From JAYPHU01 sp964611435 (GTDB taxonomy: Bacteria; Pseudomonadota; Alphaproteobacteria; Rhodospirillales; UBA2165), in NCBI GenBank assembly GCA_964611435.1, contig CAZSXT010000003.1:62001-126000 (forward strand): 64,000 bases of DNA, given 5' to 3'. Positions 8,007 to 17,063 of the stretch are shown here, in pieces. The notes beneath the pieces are model-generated. The model was not told where the DNA came from and ran no database searches. It worked only from the letters and a program-made list of their open reading frames with translations. The stretch's first letter is position 1, and every line of letters starts with the position of its first letter. Both the position numbers and the translations under genes were made by a program.

Positions 8007-9293
8007 TTACCCCTCGTTAATCCCGGCATACCGCCGCAGGCGGATGTCGGCCTGTTCTTTGTGGCCGGCGAAGCCTTCCAGGGCGCAGAGGCGCGAGCAA
8101 TACTTGCCGATCTCCACCGAGGCCTCCTCAGTCACCTTCTGATAGGTATGGGTCTTGATGAACTTACCAACCCACAGTCCGCCCGTGTAGCGCCCGGCGG
8201 TCTTGGTGGGCAGCGTGTGGTTGGTGCCGATCACTTTATCGCCATAGGAGACGTTGGTCTCGGGGCCCAGGAACAGCGCGCCGTAGTTGGTCATGTTGGT
8301 GAGGAAGTAATCCGGGTCCTTGGTCATGACCTGGACATGCTCGGACGCGATCTCGTCAGCCACTTGAACCATTTCTTCGTATGAGTCGCAAACGATTACC
8401 TGACCATAGGTCTTCCACGCCTCCCCGGCGACCTCGGCGGTCGGCAGGATAGTCAACTGGCGCTCCACCTCTTTCATGGTTTCTTCGGCCAGAGCCTCGG
8501 AATTGGTCAGCAGCACCGCCGGGCTGGTCGGTCCGTGTTCGGCCTGGCCCAACAAATCGGCGGCGCACAATTCGCCATCCACGGTCTCGTCGGCGATAAT
8601 CAGGGTCTCGGTCGGACCGGCCAGCAGATCAATACCCACCCGGCCGAACAATTGACGCTTGGCCTCCGCCACATAGGCGTTGCCGGGGCCGACCAGCATG
8701 TCGACCGGCGCGATTTCCTCTGTGCCGAGCGCCATGGCGCCCATGGCCTGGACGCCGCCCAGGCAGTAAATCTCGTCCGCGCCGGCCAGGTCCTGGGCGA
8801 CGATAATCGCCGGGCTCGGCTTGCCCTGATAAGGGGGGGCGCAGGCGATGATCCGTTTGACGCCGGCCACCTTGGCGGTAACCACGCTCATATGCGCAGA
8901 CGCGACCATCGGGTATTTGCCGCCAGGCACATAACAACCGACAGAGTTCACCGGGATGTTTTTGTGGCCGAGGATCACGCCGGGATAGGTTTCCTCCTCC
9001 ACGTCCACCAGGGCGGCCTTCTGGATTTCGGCAAAGTTACGGATTTGCGCCTGGGCGAACTTGATGTCCTCGATATTCTGTTCGGTGACCTGATCATAGC
9101 ACGCGTCTATCTCTTCGCGGCTGAGGCGGAATTTTTCCGGCGCCCAACCGTCGAACTTCTCGGAATAATCCCGAAGCGCCGCATCGCCCCGCGCCTTGAT
9201 GTCATCGAGAATGCCCTCCACGGTCTGGCGCACCTGCGCTTCCGCCGTGTCTTTCTCCTTCTGAGATACGCCTTCCTTGAGCCAGCGCGCCAT
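8007..9293 (-). CDS. histidinol dehydrogenase paralogue (HpsN-like candidate)
   Basis: A 428-residue HisD-superfamily NAD-dependent dehydrogenase, with GCYVPGG, the VGPGN loop and LLGQAEHGPTSP all present. The C-terminal substrate region reads GTNHTLPTKTAGRYTGGLWV, unlike true HisD (PNHVLPT then the HGLSP-type loop). It resembles the paralogue group that includes sulfopropanediol 3-dehydrogenase HpsN. No other histidine gene is near, so histidine biosynthesis is unlikely. The ATG at 9293 is preferred over GTG at 9305 because GGAGGAG then serves as ribosome binding site. It is divergent from an SDR gene, which fits a polyol- or sulfonate-oxidising pair; the substrate is inference. Confidence 0.88.
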   Translation of the reverse strand: MARWLKEGVSQKEKDTAEAQVRQTVEGILDDIKARGDAALRDYSEKFDGWAPEKFRLSREEIDACYDQVTEQNIEDIKFAQAQIRNFAEIQKAALVDVEEETYPGVILGHKNIPVNSVGCYVPGGKYPMVASAHMSVVTAKVAGVKRIIACAPPYQGKPSPAIIVAQDLAGADEIYCLGGVQAMGAMALGTEEIAPVDMLVGPGNAYVAEAKRQLFGRVGIDLLAGPTETLIIADETVDGELCAADLLGQAEHGPTSPAVLLTNSEALAEETMKEVERQLTILPTAEVAGEAWKTYGQVIVCDSYEEMVQVADEIASEHVQVMTKDPDYFLTNMTNYGALFLGPETNVSYGDKVIGTNHTLPTKTAGRYTGGLWVGKFIKTHTYQKVTEEASVEIGKYCSRLCALEGFAGHKEQADIRLRRYAGINEG

Positions 9294-9413
9294 GATCTCC
9301 TCCACTCTTCGAAACGGGTGTGACTGTTGGGTGTTGAATACGGCGTCACTGCAGATTCTTCAAGCCGCTAACGGTCATTTGATCAAGCGTAGTGGCGTTT
9401 ACACCGGCGCGAT

Positions 9414-9461
9414 CACTTGCTACGGAGGACACATGCTACGGAGCGCACTTGCTACGAAGAA
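9414..9461. repeat. three tandem 16-bp repeats upstream of an SDR gene
   Basis: Three head-to-tail 16-mers: CACTTGCTACGGAGGA (9414-9429), CACATGCTACGGAGCG (9430-9445) and CACTTGCTACGAAGAA (9446-9461). The shared core is CAC-W-TGCTACGRAG. They lie in the 193-base divergent gap between the HisD paralogue and the SDR, ending 25 bases before the SDR start. They could be iterated regulator sites or a short expansion that happens to supply extra ribosome binding sites (GGAGG in copy 1). Confidence 0.7.
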
Positions 9462-9486
9462 AGCAGAATTTTCGGGGAGGCGGCAG

Positions 9487-10251
9487 ATGACCGATCAGAT
9501 CGACACCAAGAAAATAGTCGCGGCAACGGACTTTTCCGGCCGGGTGGCGCTGGTGACTGGCGCAGGTAAAGGCCTGGGGCGAGCCTCGGCCCTGGCGCTG
9601 GCCGAGGCCGGTGCGCAGGTGATCGGGGTATCGCGAACCGAGGATGATCTGAAGGAGCTCCAGTCACACTTTCCGGACCGGATCGATTATTGGGTAGAGG
9701 ACGTACTGGAAGAAGACCTCTATCCCCGGATTGAAGCCCTGCCCCGGCTTGATATCTTCGCCGCCTGCGCCGGGGCGAACCGGCCGCTGCCCATCGTCGA
9801 ACTGTCCACCGAAGACATCAACTGGCTGATCGCGCTGAACATTACGGCCGTGTTCCGGGGCGCCCAGAGCGCAGCCCGGGCCATGCTGAAAAACAAATCG
9901 GGCGCGATCGTCATAATGTCATCCCAGATGGGGCATATCGGTGCGCCCAACCGGACGCTTTACTGCACCACCAAGCACGGGGTGGAAGGCCTGACCAAAG
10001 CATTAGCGGTGGAACTCGCCCCCAACGGAATCCGAGTGAACTCGGTCGCACCGACCTTCATCGACACGCCGATGACCCGGCCCATGTTCGAAAATAAGCA
10101 GTTCAAGGAGACGGTGCTCAACAATATTGCGCTCGGGCATTTGGGCACGCTGGAAGACGTGGCGGCGGCAGTGGTGTTCCTCGCCTCCGACAATTCAGCG
10201 ATGATCACCGGGGATAGTCTGAAAGTGGATGGCGGCTGGACCGCCTGGTAG
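9487..10251 (+). CDS. SDR-family dehydrogenase
   Basis: A 254-residue classical short-chain dehydrogenase: TGAGKGLG cofactor loop, CAGAN in place of NNAG, catalytic Ser in IVIMSSQMG, YCTTKHG for Tyr-x-x-x-Lys, and the C-terminal LKVDGGWTAW end. It would oxidise or reduce a hydroxyl or keto group with NAD(P). The ATG at 9487 has GGGGAGG at 9475-9481; an alternative ATG at 9433 also has GGAGG and would add 18 residues, but the shorter form is already full length. Divergence from the HisD paralogue suggests both enzymes handle successive oxidations of one substrate. Confidence 0.9.
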   Translation: MTDQIDTKKIVAATDFSGRVALVTGAGKGLGRASALALAEAGAQVIGVSRTEDDLKELQSHFPDRIDYWVEDVLEEDLYPRIEALPRLDIFAACAGANRPLPIVELSTEDINWLIALNITAVFRGAQSAARAMLKNKSGAIVIMSSQMGHIGAPNRTLYCTTKHGVEGLTKALAVELAPNGIRVNSVAPTFIDTPMTRPMFENKQFKETVLNNIALGHLGTLEDVAAAVVFLASDNSAMITGDSLKVDGGWTAW

Positions 10252-10281
10252 CTCTGGTCAACCTAGGCCAACCGGCCAAAA

Positions 10282-10551
10282 CTAGACGGCGACGGGCTCC
10301 ATGATTTTGGCGAGCTCCAGTGAAGACTTACGCAATTTGTTGATCTTAATCTTGCCGAGATTCTGATCCAGTTTGACCAGGTTGGAACGCAGGGACGTCA
10401 TCTCGCTGCCCAAGAGATCAATGGCCTCCCGAAACGTCTCAATCGACTCTTTCTGCCGTGCCAGGGCTGTTTCCATCTTTTGAACGGAACGTTGAAGACG
10501 GCGGAATTGGTACTGTCTTTGATGATCTTGCGGCAGTTCAACAACGCTCAT
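10282..10551 (-). CDS. small coiled-coil protein, unknown function
   Basis: An 89-residue, highly charged, predicted helical protein. From about residue 15 to 75 a heptad-like pattern of Leu/Ile with Glu, Lys and Gln (RRLQRSVQKMETAL, then LGSEMTSLRSNLVKLD) indicates a coiled coil. No signal peptide or membrane segment. ATG at 10551 is preferred over the GTG two codons upstream. The upstream region to 10620 is AT-rich with repeated TTACAT words and probably holds its promoter. I do not recognise a family. Confidence 0.55.
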   Translation of the reverse strand: MSVVELPQDHQRQYQFRRLQRSVQKMETALARQKESIETFREAIDLLGSEMTSLRSNLVKLDQNLGKIKINKLRKSSLELAKIMEPVAV

Positions 10552-10831
10552 GGTCACACCCGTTTATTACATTTTGTTACATTGAGATACTTCATGTTAC
10601 GTTCAGCCTAGTAAGGCCCCTGAACACAGGCAACGAAAAACCCGTTATTTTTGCGATTTTTCCGGTTTTTCATGGAATTCATTAACAACTGGCGAAGTAT
10701 TGGCCGGGCCTATGAAACCTGGAATAGAACCACTAGGATATTTCCCTAATTTTCGCCTAAGCTTGGCTGAGGTAAGTCGAATCATGTCAGCGGAGAGTAT
10801 GGGCAGTTAACCGGCGGCGGGAGCAAGAACA
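10552..10831. other. divergent promoter region
   Basis: A 280-base gap between the coiled-coil gene (minus) and the membrane protein gene (plus). It is markedly AT-rich compared with its surroundings, with TTACAT words repeated at about 10566-10582 and a related TGTTACG near 10594. It probably carries two divergent promoters. No RNA gene or palindrome of note is visible. Confidence 0.4.
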
Positions 10832-11290
10832 ATGAGCAACGATGAGTTGGAGATTGAGCCATCAGAACTCGATGAGATGACCCATCGGGAACTGGGTCTT
10901 ATATATGACGATTCCACCCGGACCACTCTATTCACCAAAGGTATTCAATGGAGAACAGTGGGCTCGACGCTGATCATTTTCATCGCCATGGTCGGTCTCG
11001 CCAAATTTGTTTCCAGCGCCGCAGACTTTGTCCGTATCCTCAAAGTCGCGATCATCCTGTCTTCCATGGGCGCGATTTTCATGCTGGTCATTTTTCAATT
11101 CTGGAAGCACGCCGAGGGTCAGAAAATTCGCGCCGTCGAGCGGCAGTACTCCAGCCTATTCCGGGGAATCCGGATGAAGAAATCCCGGCTGGAGGCCAAT
11201 ATCCACCGCTATCTCTTGCTGACCTTCATGATCCTGGTCTTGCTGGCCGGCGCCTTTGTCGCCATTACCGCCATCGACAAGATAAGCTAG
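10832..11290 (+). CDS. small membrane protein, unknown function
   Basis: A 152-residue protein. The acidic N-terminus (about 40 residues) is followed by three hydrophobic segments: about 46-64 (TLIIFIAMVGLAKFV), 70-90 (VAIILSSMGAIFMLVIF) and 128-147 (LLLTFMILVLLAGAFVAI). A basic amphipathic stretch sits between segments two and three. GGGAG lies about 10 bases before the ATG. I do not recognise a family; an inner membrane location is predicted. Confidence 0.65.
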   Translation: MSNDELEIEPSELDEMTHRELGLIYDDSTRTTLFTKGIQWRTVGSTLIIFIAMVGLAKFVSSAADFVRILKVAIILSSMGAIFMLVIFQFWKHAEGQKIRAVERQYSSLFRGIRMKKSRLEANIHRYLLLTFMILVLLAGAFVAITAIDKIS

Positions 11291-11308
11291 GGTCCAGAGC
11301 GTAACAGC

Positions 11309-12664
11309 TCACATGGTCAGATGTCGGGCGGAAATCACCACAATCCCGACCACGGTCACACCGACAAAAAACAGCGGCGGTGACCAACGCCAGCCGATCA
11401 CATGACTGGGCACGCCGGTTACACGCGCCATAAAGAGCGTCGTGCCGGAGAACGGCGAAATCATGGTGCACATGCCCCAGCAGCCGAGGTACGTCAGCCC
11501 CACGATCCAATCGGTCAGACCCAGAGCTTCCGGGGGAAAAATCGCGCTTAAGGAAATTACCAAAATCACCGGGTGCAGGCCCGCCAGACTGGTCACCGTA
11601 AACGTGAGGATCAGCAGGATCAGCTTGGCGTCCGCCCACGGCACCAGCTGGTTCAGCCCGGCGCTCAGATCGGCCGAAGGCAGAATGTGGGAAATGCCGA
11701 CACCAAACATGGTCGCCGCGCCAAACATCATGGTCTCGTTCCGCATACCGGGCAACCCCGCGACCACGCCACGGGCCAGGCCGCTCAAGCTAACCCCCTC
11801 CAGCTTCAAACGGTCCGATTGGATTTTGTACCAGAGAAGCGCGAAAGGCGGCGCGACGATGCCGAGCGTGATCGGGATGGAAACCAGCAGCATCTCCGCC
11901 GGGGTCACCACAAGAACAATCAACGCTAGAAGGATGATAGCGGCGAGCGCCGTCGCGCGGCCATCAAATGCCGGTGGCCCGTCGACTACCCGCCGGCTGC
12001 CCCGGCGCAGGAACAGCCGGTCAAAAATCCACGCGGTCAAAATAACCAACACCGCCATAAGAAAACCCGTGGGCGCCAGCTCGCCCCAACTTAGGCTGGG
12101 CAGCGCCACCAGAACCACGACCATGCCGATATAGAACGGCGACCAGCACGATGCACTGGTAAACCCCTGCATCAAGGCCACCGATAACCGGCGCTTCTGC
12201 ACCGGGTCCTCTTGTTTTTCCAAGACGGTGGTCAATAGGCTGAGCCCGGCCAAATTGAGGACAGTGCCCAGAAAGTGCGCGCCGAACGCCAGATAAAGGA
12301 ACCGCTTCCCCGGCGTCTGCTCGACGATATAGGAGCGAACCGACTGGAGGGATGGGCTCCGTTCCACCGGGTATTTCAGCCAGGAGATGGCGAAAAATAG
12401 CAACAGGAAGATGCTCGCCCGGGCGGTGCCGTCGATCACGATCGCCCGCCACTCCCCGGATATGGCTGCGCTGACCAGTGCGACGCCAATCATCACCAGT
12501 CCGGCGATCATTTGCCCCCGCGGCAGATCGGTAAACTGCAGGATAAGAAACAGAATAATCAAACCCGTCAGCACCGGGCGCAGTTCGGGTCCATAGACGA
12601 ATGCGCTAATAACGGTCAGCACCGAAATGGCCACATAAATCCAGGCGGAAACGGTATTACGCAT
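11309..12664 (-). CDS. polytopic membrane transporter (ion-transporter-like)
   Basis: A 451-residue integral membrane protein with roughly 11-12 hydrophobic segments spread over its whole length and a polar loop near residues 225-245 (LRRGSRRVVDGPP). The layout, with paired half-barrels and motifs such as SCWSPFYIGM and SPFSGTTLFMARV, recalls anion or dicarboxylate carriers of the ion transporter (IT) superfamily. No precise family is claimed. It lies divergent from a class II aldolase gene, so it may import that enzyme's substrate; that is inference. Confidence 0.7.
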   Translation of the reverse strand: MRNTVSAWIYVAISVLTVISAFVYGPELRPVLTGLIILFLILQFTDLPRGQMIAGLVMIGVALVSAAISGEWRAIVIDGTARASIFLLLFFAISWLKYPVERSPSLQSVRSYIVEQTPGKRFLYLAFGAHFLGTVLNLAGLSLLTTVLEKQEDPVQKRRLSVALMQGFTSASCWSPFYIGMVVVLVALPSLSWGELAPTGFLMAVLVILTAWIFDRLFLRRGSRRVVDGPPAFDGRATALAAIILLALIVLVVTPAEMLLVSIPITLGIVAPPFALLWYKIQSDRLKLEGVSLSGLARGVVAGLPGMRNETMMFGAATMFGVGISHILPSADLSAGLNQLVPWADAKLILLILTFTVTSLAGLHPVILVISLSAIFPPEALGLTDWIVGLTYLGCWGMCTMISPFSGTTLFMARVTGVPSHVIGWRWSPPLFFVGVTVVGIVVISARHLTM

Positions 12665-12805
12665 GTCCGCCTGCGCTGACGATTGCGGAGAGAATTTCTT
12701 CGGAACGGATCATTTCGCCATGGCCGGGATTGCAGTGGCGGGCATTGTCATGTTTGATCTCGTGAAGATCAAACCAATTGACCTTTTGACAAAGGAACCA
12801 CCACC

Positions 12806-13525
12806 ATGATTGATCCGCGCACGGAATTTGACCAGCTCGTCGCCGCCAACCGAATTCTTGCCCGGGAGGATGTCGTCGACTCCTTCGGGCATGTGAGCCT
12901 GCGTCATCCGGACGATCCGCATCACTACGTCATGTCCCGCTCCCGCGCACCCGAATTGGTGGAATTTGACGACTTTATGGAGTTCGAGCTGGACGGTGAG
13001 GTGATCAACGATGATGGCCGCATGCCCTATGGCGAACGCATGATCCACGGCGCCATCTTCGAGGCCCGGCCGGAAATCAACGCGGTCGTCCACAACCACG
13101 CGCTGGAGGTCCTGCCCTTCACCATTACCGATAACACCCTCAGACCGGTGGTTCATACCGGTTCAGTGATAGGAGAAACCATCCCCACCTGGGATATCCG
13201 GGATAAATTCGGCGAGAACACGGACATGCTGGTCCGCACCATGGAACAAGGCCGCGATCTTTGTTCCACCATGGACGGCAATCAGTGCGCGCTCATGCGG
13301 GGGCACGGCGCCGTGGTCGCCGGGCGGACTCTGAAGGAGGCCGTGATCACCGCCATCTATCTACAGATCAACGCCAAGGTTCAGACCATCGCTATGGGCA
13401 TGGGCACCCCGAAACCACTCAGCAAAGGGGAGATCGACGGCTGCGCTCAGGTTCAGTTCTCGCCTCTGGGCGCCGATCGTATGTGGGAGCATTTTTGCAT
13501 CCGTGCGGGCGTGGAGCCCTGCTAA
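12806..13525 (+). CDS. class II aldolase/adducin-family protein
   Basis: A 239-residue class II aldolase-fold enzyme. The zinc-binding set is visible: Glu and His in GERMIHG, the HNH pair (AVVHNHALE), and His in MRGHGAVV. Related non-sugar enzymes include decarboxylases of 3,4-dihydroxyphthalate and of 2-hydroxy-3-carboxymuconate semialdehyde, whose MxFxLDG-type strand (FMEFELDG) is present here, so a decarboxylase role in aromatic breakdown is as plausible as sugar-phosphate cleavage. The promoter is shared with the divergent transporter gene. Confidence 0.85.
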   Translation: MIDPRTEFDQLVAANRILAREDVVDSFGHVSLRHPDDPHHYVMSRSRAPELVEFDDFMEFELDGEVINDDGRMPYGERMIHGAIFEARPEINAVVHNHALEVLPFTITDNTLRPVVHTGSVIGETIPTWDIRDKFGENTDMLVRTMEQGRDLCSTMDGNQCALMRGHGAVVAGRTLKEAVITAIYLQINAKVQTIAMGMGTPKPLSKGEIDGCAQVQFSPLGADRMWEHFCIRAGVEPC

Positions 13526-13535
13526 GACTTAGGCG

Positions 13536-14273
13536 CTAGCCTCGCAAGCGGGACCGCAACTGCTGATCCGCCGCGTGATACGCCTCTTCCGGTGATTGGC
13601 CCGCTTTGATCTCCGTGAGACCCCAGGCCACATCTGCGTGATATCCCTCTCCGTCCCGTCGAATAGATGCGCCGGCCAAGGCGGCCGAGAGAAGCTTGGC
13701 CGTCTCTTCGATCTCGTCGAGACCAGACACATTGTAGAGCACGCCAAATGTCGCCGCCCCCAGATAGCCGATGGGCCCAGCCTCGGCGACTTCGGCCACC
13801 AGCTTTTCGGCAACAGCTGTCAGCAGCCCATCATGAACCGCAATCCCGTGGGTGATGCGCAAGCTTTCCATATCGCGGAGGCCCAGAACCAGCAACGTAC
13901 TGGGATCGCCGGTCTGTTGCACATGATTGGCCGCCTGACGAAGAGACCGGAAAAATGCCCGCCGGCTCGCCACAGGCAGGAACGAATCCTCATCCGCCGC
14001 CGCCAACAAATGACCTTCCCTTTGCCGGGCGACGTCCAGATCCCAACGCAACGTGTCCATCTCGTGGAACAGCAGGGTCATCGCCTCTTCCACCTTCGGC
14101 GTGAACTCGCCCTTCGGCACACCCAACACAAAGGTGGCGTCCTTGATCTGCTCTTCGGTTCTGGGATTAGGTTTAGCGCGCTCCCGCCCGCTTTGAGCGT
14201 AGCCGCCTTGGTGATCGGCGGCGCGCCGGTCGGTAATACTGCGATATCGATGTACGCCGCCGACTTCGGCCAT
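13536..14273 (-). CDS. degenerate GGDEF-domain protein
   Basis: A 245-residue protein whose last ~150 residues follow the GGDEF fold: the entry segment DEDSFLPVASRRAFFRSL matches the D-LT-L-NRR-F start of diguanylate cyclases, and LVLGLRDMESLRITHG is the metal strand region. The signature itself is GAATFG where GG(D/E)EF is expected, so cyclase activity should be lost. Residues about 30-85 form a helical N-terminal segment of unknown role. It is probably a c-di-GMP or GTP sensor remnant, or a scaffold. The exact start is uncertain because no good ribosome binding site is visible. Confidence 0.7.
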   Translation of the reverse strand: MAEVGGVHRYRSITDRRAADHQGGYAQSGRERAKPNPRTEEQIKDATFVLGVPKGEFTPKVEEAMTLLFHEMDTLRWDLDVARQREGHLLAAADEDSFLPVASRRAFFRSLRQAANHVQQTGDPSTLLVLGLRDMESLRITHGIAVHDGLLTAVAEKLVAEVAEAGPIGYLGAATFGVLYNVSGLDEIEETAKLLSAALAGASIRRDGEGYHADVAWGLTEIKAGQSPEEAYHAADQQLRSRLRG

Positions 14274-14367
14274 GCGGGATCGTCCGTTATTCGGGGTTCA
14301 ACAAGCTAGCATGAGCAGCTTAGCAGAGCCAAATGGCGCTTGTGAGTCGGGTAAAGCCCTGACCTGA

Positions 14368-15909
14368 TCAAATACTGCGGGAACGGCCTTCCCAGTATTC
14401 TTCCCGAATCGCGTTCTTTTGAATCTTGCCCACCGCTGTTTTTGGCAGGCTGTCGACGAACTTGATCATCCGGGGACGCTTGTGCCGGGCCATCCGATCC
14501 GCGCAGAAGTTAATCAACTCTTCTTCCGTGACGGTTTGACCCACGCCCAAGACGATGTGCGCCGCCGGCAGCTCCCCCCAATGGTCGTCAGGAATACCGA
14601 ACACCGCACATTCATTGACGGCATCGTGCTGGTAGAGCACGCCTTCAATTTCCGTTGGATAGACGTTTTCCCCGCCGGAGATGATCATGTCCTTGGACCG
14701 GTCCACCAGGAACAGAAAACCGTCTTCGTCCAGAAAGCCTACGTCGCCGGTTCTAATCCAGCCGTCGGCTGTAAACGCCGCCTCGGTTTCCTCCGGCTGT
14801 TTGTAATAATGCATCATGACATTGGTTCCGCGAGACGCGACCTCACCGATTTCACCGGCCGGCAACGGACGGTCATCGGCCCCCAGAATTGCTAAATCCA
14901 GATCGGAATACGCCTTGCCCACGCTTTCCGGCTTTTCCAGGTTCGCCGCCACCGGCCGCACGGTTAAATTACCGGCCTCCGTCTGGCCGTATTGTTCCTG
15001 CCAGGTGACATTTGGCAGGATTTCCATCTGGCGGCGAAGCTGCGCTTCGCTGGTTGGAGACGCCCCGAAGTTCATATAGCGCAGCGTCTTAAGCTGTTCT
15101 TTCGAAAACTCCGGATGGCTGATGATCCCGTTGATCTGGGTGGGCACCATGAAGGCCGCCGTAATCCCGTGTTTTTCACACAAATCCATGAACACTTTCG
15201 GATCCCAGGCCGGCATCAGCACACAAGTCAGCCCCAACAGAATACCCGTCTGCATCCAAATCTGTAGCCCAGCGATATGAAACAGCGGCGAGGAGCAACA
15301 GATGATATCGGTATCTTCGATATCCATTTCCCGTGCGGCGCGGACCGAGCCGATCACCCGGGACGCATGGCTGACCACCGCTCCCTTGGGAAAGCCCGTC
15401 GTACCGCCCGTGTAGGTTATGCAATAGGCATCAGAGTCGGCGATCGCGACATCCGGTTTGGTATCCGGTGCATCGCCCAGGAAATCTTTATACGCCTCAA
15501 CGCCCTCAACCTCCGCTTCGCCGCCGAACACGATGACTCGCTTAAGAACCGGCACTTGGTCACGTATCGCGAGAACATTTTCCAGTAGATTGGCGTGGAC
15601 GAAAATTGCTTCCACGTCGGTGCGATTGATGACGGCGGCCAGTTCCTCGGGCGAAAATCGGGCCGACAAATGAGCCAGAACGCCGCCAGACTTAGCCGCG
15701 CCGAAGAATATCTCCAGATAGTTCAGCTGATTGGCCGACATAATCGCCACATTGTGCCCACGGGCGAGGTCCGCCGCCATCAGCGCATTGGCAAACTGGT
15801 TGGCGCGGGCATCCAGTTCCCCATAACTGAACTGCTCGTCTCCACAGATCACGGCCGTTTTGTCCGGCGCGCGGGCGGCCGCGTTTTCCAGGATATCTCC
15901 GGTAAGCAT
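14368..15909 (-). CDS. AMP-forming acyl-CoA ligase
   Basis: A 513-residue class I adenylate-forming CoA ligase. Motifs: YTGGTTGFPKGAV near residue 165, QEQYGQTEAGN near residue 310, TGDVGFLDEDGF, and the C-terminal catalytic Lys in TAVGKIQKN. The ATG at 15909 is preferred because GGGAG lies 5-10 bases upstream, although the frame is open a little further. It is divergent from the reductase/SDR/PaaA-like/FAH operon, 115 bases away. It most simply supplies the CoA thioester that the diiron oxygenase then attacks; that pairing is inferred from position. Confidence 0.92.
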   Translation of the reverse strand: MLTGDILENAAARAPDKTAVICGDEQFSYGELDARANQFANALMAADLARGHNVAIMSANQLNYLEIFFGAAKSGGVLAHLSARFSPEELAAVINRTDVEAIFVHANLLENVLAIRDQVPVLKRVIVFGGEAEVEGVEAYKDFLGDAPDTKPDVAIADSDAYCITYTGGTTGFPKGAVVSHASRVIGSVRAAREMDIEDTDIICCSSPLFHIAGLQIWMQTGILLGLTCVLMPAWDPKVFMDLCEKHGITAAFMVPTQINGIISHPEFSKEQLKTLRYMNFGASPTSEAQLRRQMEILPNVTWQEQYGQTEAGNLTVRPVAANLEKPESVGKAYSDLDLAILGADDRPLPAGEIGEVASRGTNVMMHYYKQPEETEAAFTADGWIRTGDVGFLDEDGFLFLVDRSKDMIISGGENVYPTEIEGVLYQHDAVNECAVFGIPDDHWGELPAAHIVLGVGQTVTEEELINFCADRMARHKRPRMIKFVDSLPKTAVGKIQKNAIREEYWEGRSRSI

Positions 15910-16024
15910 TTTTTCTCCCTGCCCCGATTGTTCGCGCCCGAACAGCTTGTGGACATTATCTTTGTGTCTCTCTAGCATTCAAGATAAATCCCGATGGAAG
16001 AACAAGACCGAAGCCGGGGGCCTT

Positions 16025-17047
16025 TTGAGTTTCAACGTCAAAATTAGGGGAAAAGACGCCACCGTCGCCGTGGAGATGGGCCGGACGATTCTGGAATCCG
16101 CTCAGGCCCAGGGTATCGACTACCCACACGGCTGCCGGTCCGGCAATTGCGGCGCCTGCAAATCCTTTCTGCATAGCGGCGAAGTGGAAATGTCGCCCCG
16201 ATCCAAGTTCGCGTTGACCGACGAAGAGGAACAACGAGGCTTGATCCTGGCCTGCCGATCCGTGCCCTGGTCCGACTGCGAGATCGAACCTGCCAGCCAG
16301 GACGAATTCATCATGCTGGCAAGCCGGCAGATGATCTGCCGGGTGGCCGCACTGGAAGATGCAACTCACGACATCAAGATCGTCCGCATGGAGGTCGAAT
16401 CCGGTGGGCCCTATGACTTCTATGCCGGACAATTTGCAGAGCTTACCTTTCCAGGCCAGCCGGCCCGGGATTTCTCCATGGCCAACCTGCCCGACGACGA
16501 GGTGCTGGAATTCCATATCCGGCTCGTCCCCGGCGGCTCGGTCTCCCCCTATGTGGCGAACGAGCTGAAGGTGGGGGACGCGGTGGCGCTGAAAGGCCCG
16601 TTCGGCGCGGCCTATTATCGGGACACCCATGCCGGGCCGATCATCGCGGCGGCTGGCGGTTCGGGCCTGGCCCCCATCAAGTCGATCATCGAGACCGCGC
16701 TCCGAGGTGGTGCGCGCCAAGATATCTTTCTCTATTTCGGTGTCCGGGACGAACAGGATATCTATCTGGAAGATCACTTCACCCGGCTGGCGATCGATCA
16801 TCCCAACCTTAACTTCATTCCGGTGCTGTCCGAAGCCTCCGGCGAAACCGACCGGCGCACGGGTTTTTTGGCGGACGCGATGGCCGCCGACTTTTCCGAT
16901 CTGGACGGGTTCAAGGCCTACCTTGCGGGGCCGCCCATAATGGTGGAAACATCGGTGGAGAAACTAAAGGCGCTGGGCCTCCGAGACCAGGACTGCCACG
17001 CTGACGCCTTCTATACGGAAGCCGAGAAAGCAGCGCTGAACGATTAA
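16025..17047 (+). CDS. ferredoxin-type oxygenase reductase (2Fe-2S, FAD, NAD)
   Basis: A 340-residue electron-transfer protein. The N-terminal plant-type ferredoxin domain has Cys37, Cys42, Cys45 and Cys77. It is followed by an FAD domain (RDFSMAN) and an NAD domain (AAGGSGLAPIKS and YLAGPPIM). This order is that of BenC, AntC and phenol hydroxylase reductases, which pass electrons from NADH to an oxygenase. The only in-frame start that keeps the domain intact is TTG at 16025, behind a G-rich stretch at 16016-16020. The partner oxygenase is most probably the PaaA-like protein at 18021. An unrelated short frame from ATG 15994 lacks a ribosome binding site. Confidence 0.92.
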   Translation: MSFNVKIRGKDATVAVEMGRTILESAQAQGIDYPHGCRSGNCGACKSFLHSGEVEMSPRSKFALTDEEEQRGLILACRSVPWSDCEIEPASQDEFIMLASRQMICRVAALEDATHDIKIVRMEVESGGPYDFYAGQFAELTFPGQPARDFSMANLPDDEVLEFHIRLVPGGSVSPYVANELKVGDAVALKGPFGAAYYRDTHAGPIIAAAGGSGLAPIKSIIETALRGGARQDIFLYFGVRDEQDIYLEDHFTRLAIDHPNLNFIPVLSEASGETDRRTGFLADAMAADFSDLDGFKAYLAGPPIMVETSVEKLKALGLRDQDCHADAFYTEAEKAALND

Positions 17048-17063
17048 ACCAAGGGAGAGAGAC

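Noticed and set aside
8007..9293. Histidine biosynthesis gene hisD
   Set aside because: No his genes nearby and the substrate-binding segment differs from true histidinol dehydrogenases.
9414..9461. CRISPR-like array
   Set aside because: Only three directly adjacent 16-mers without spacers and no cas genes.
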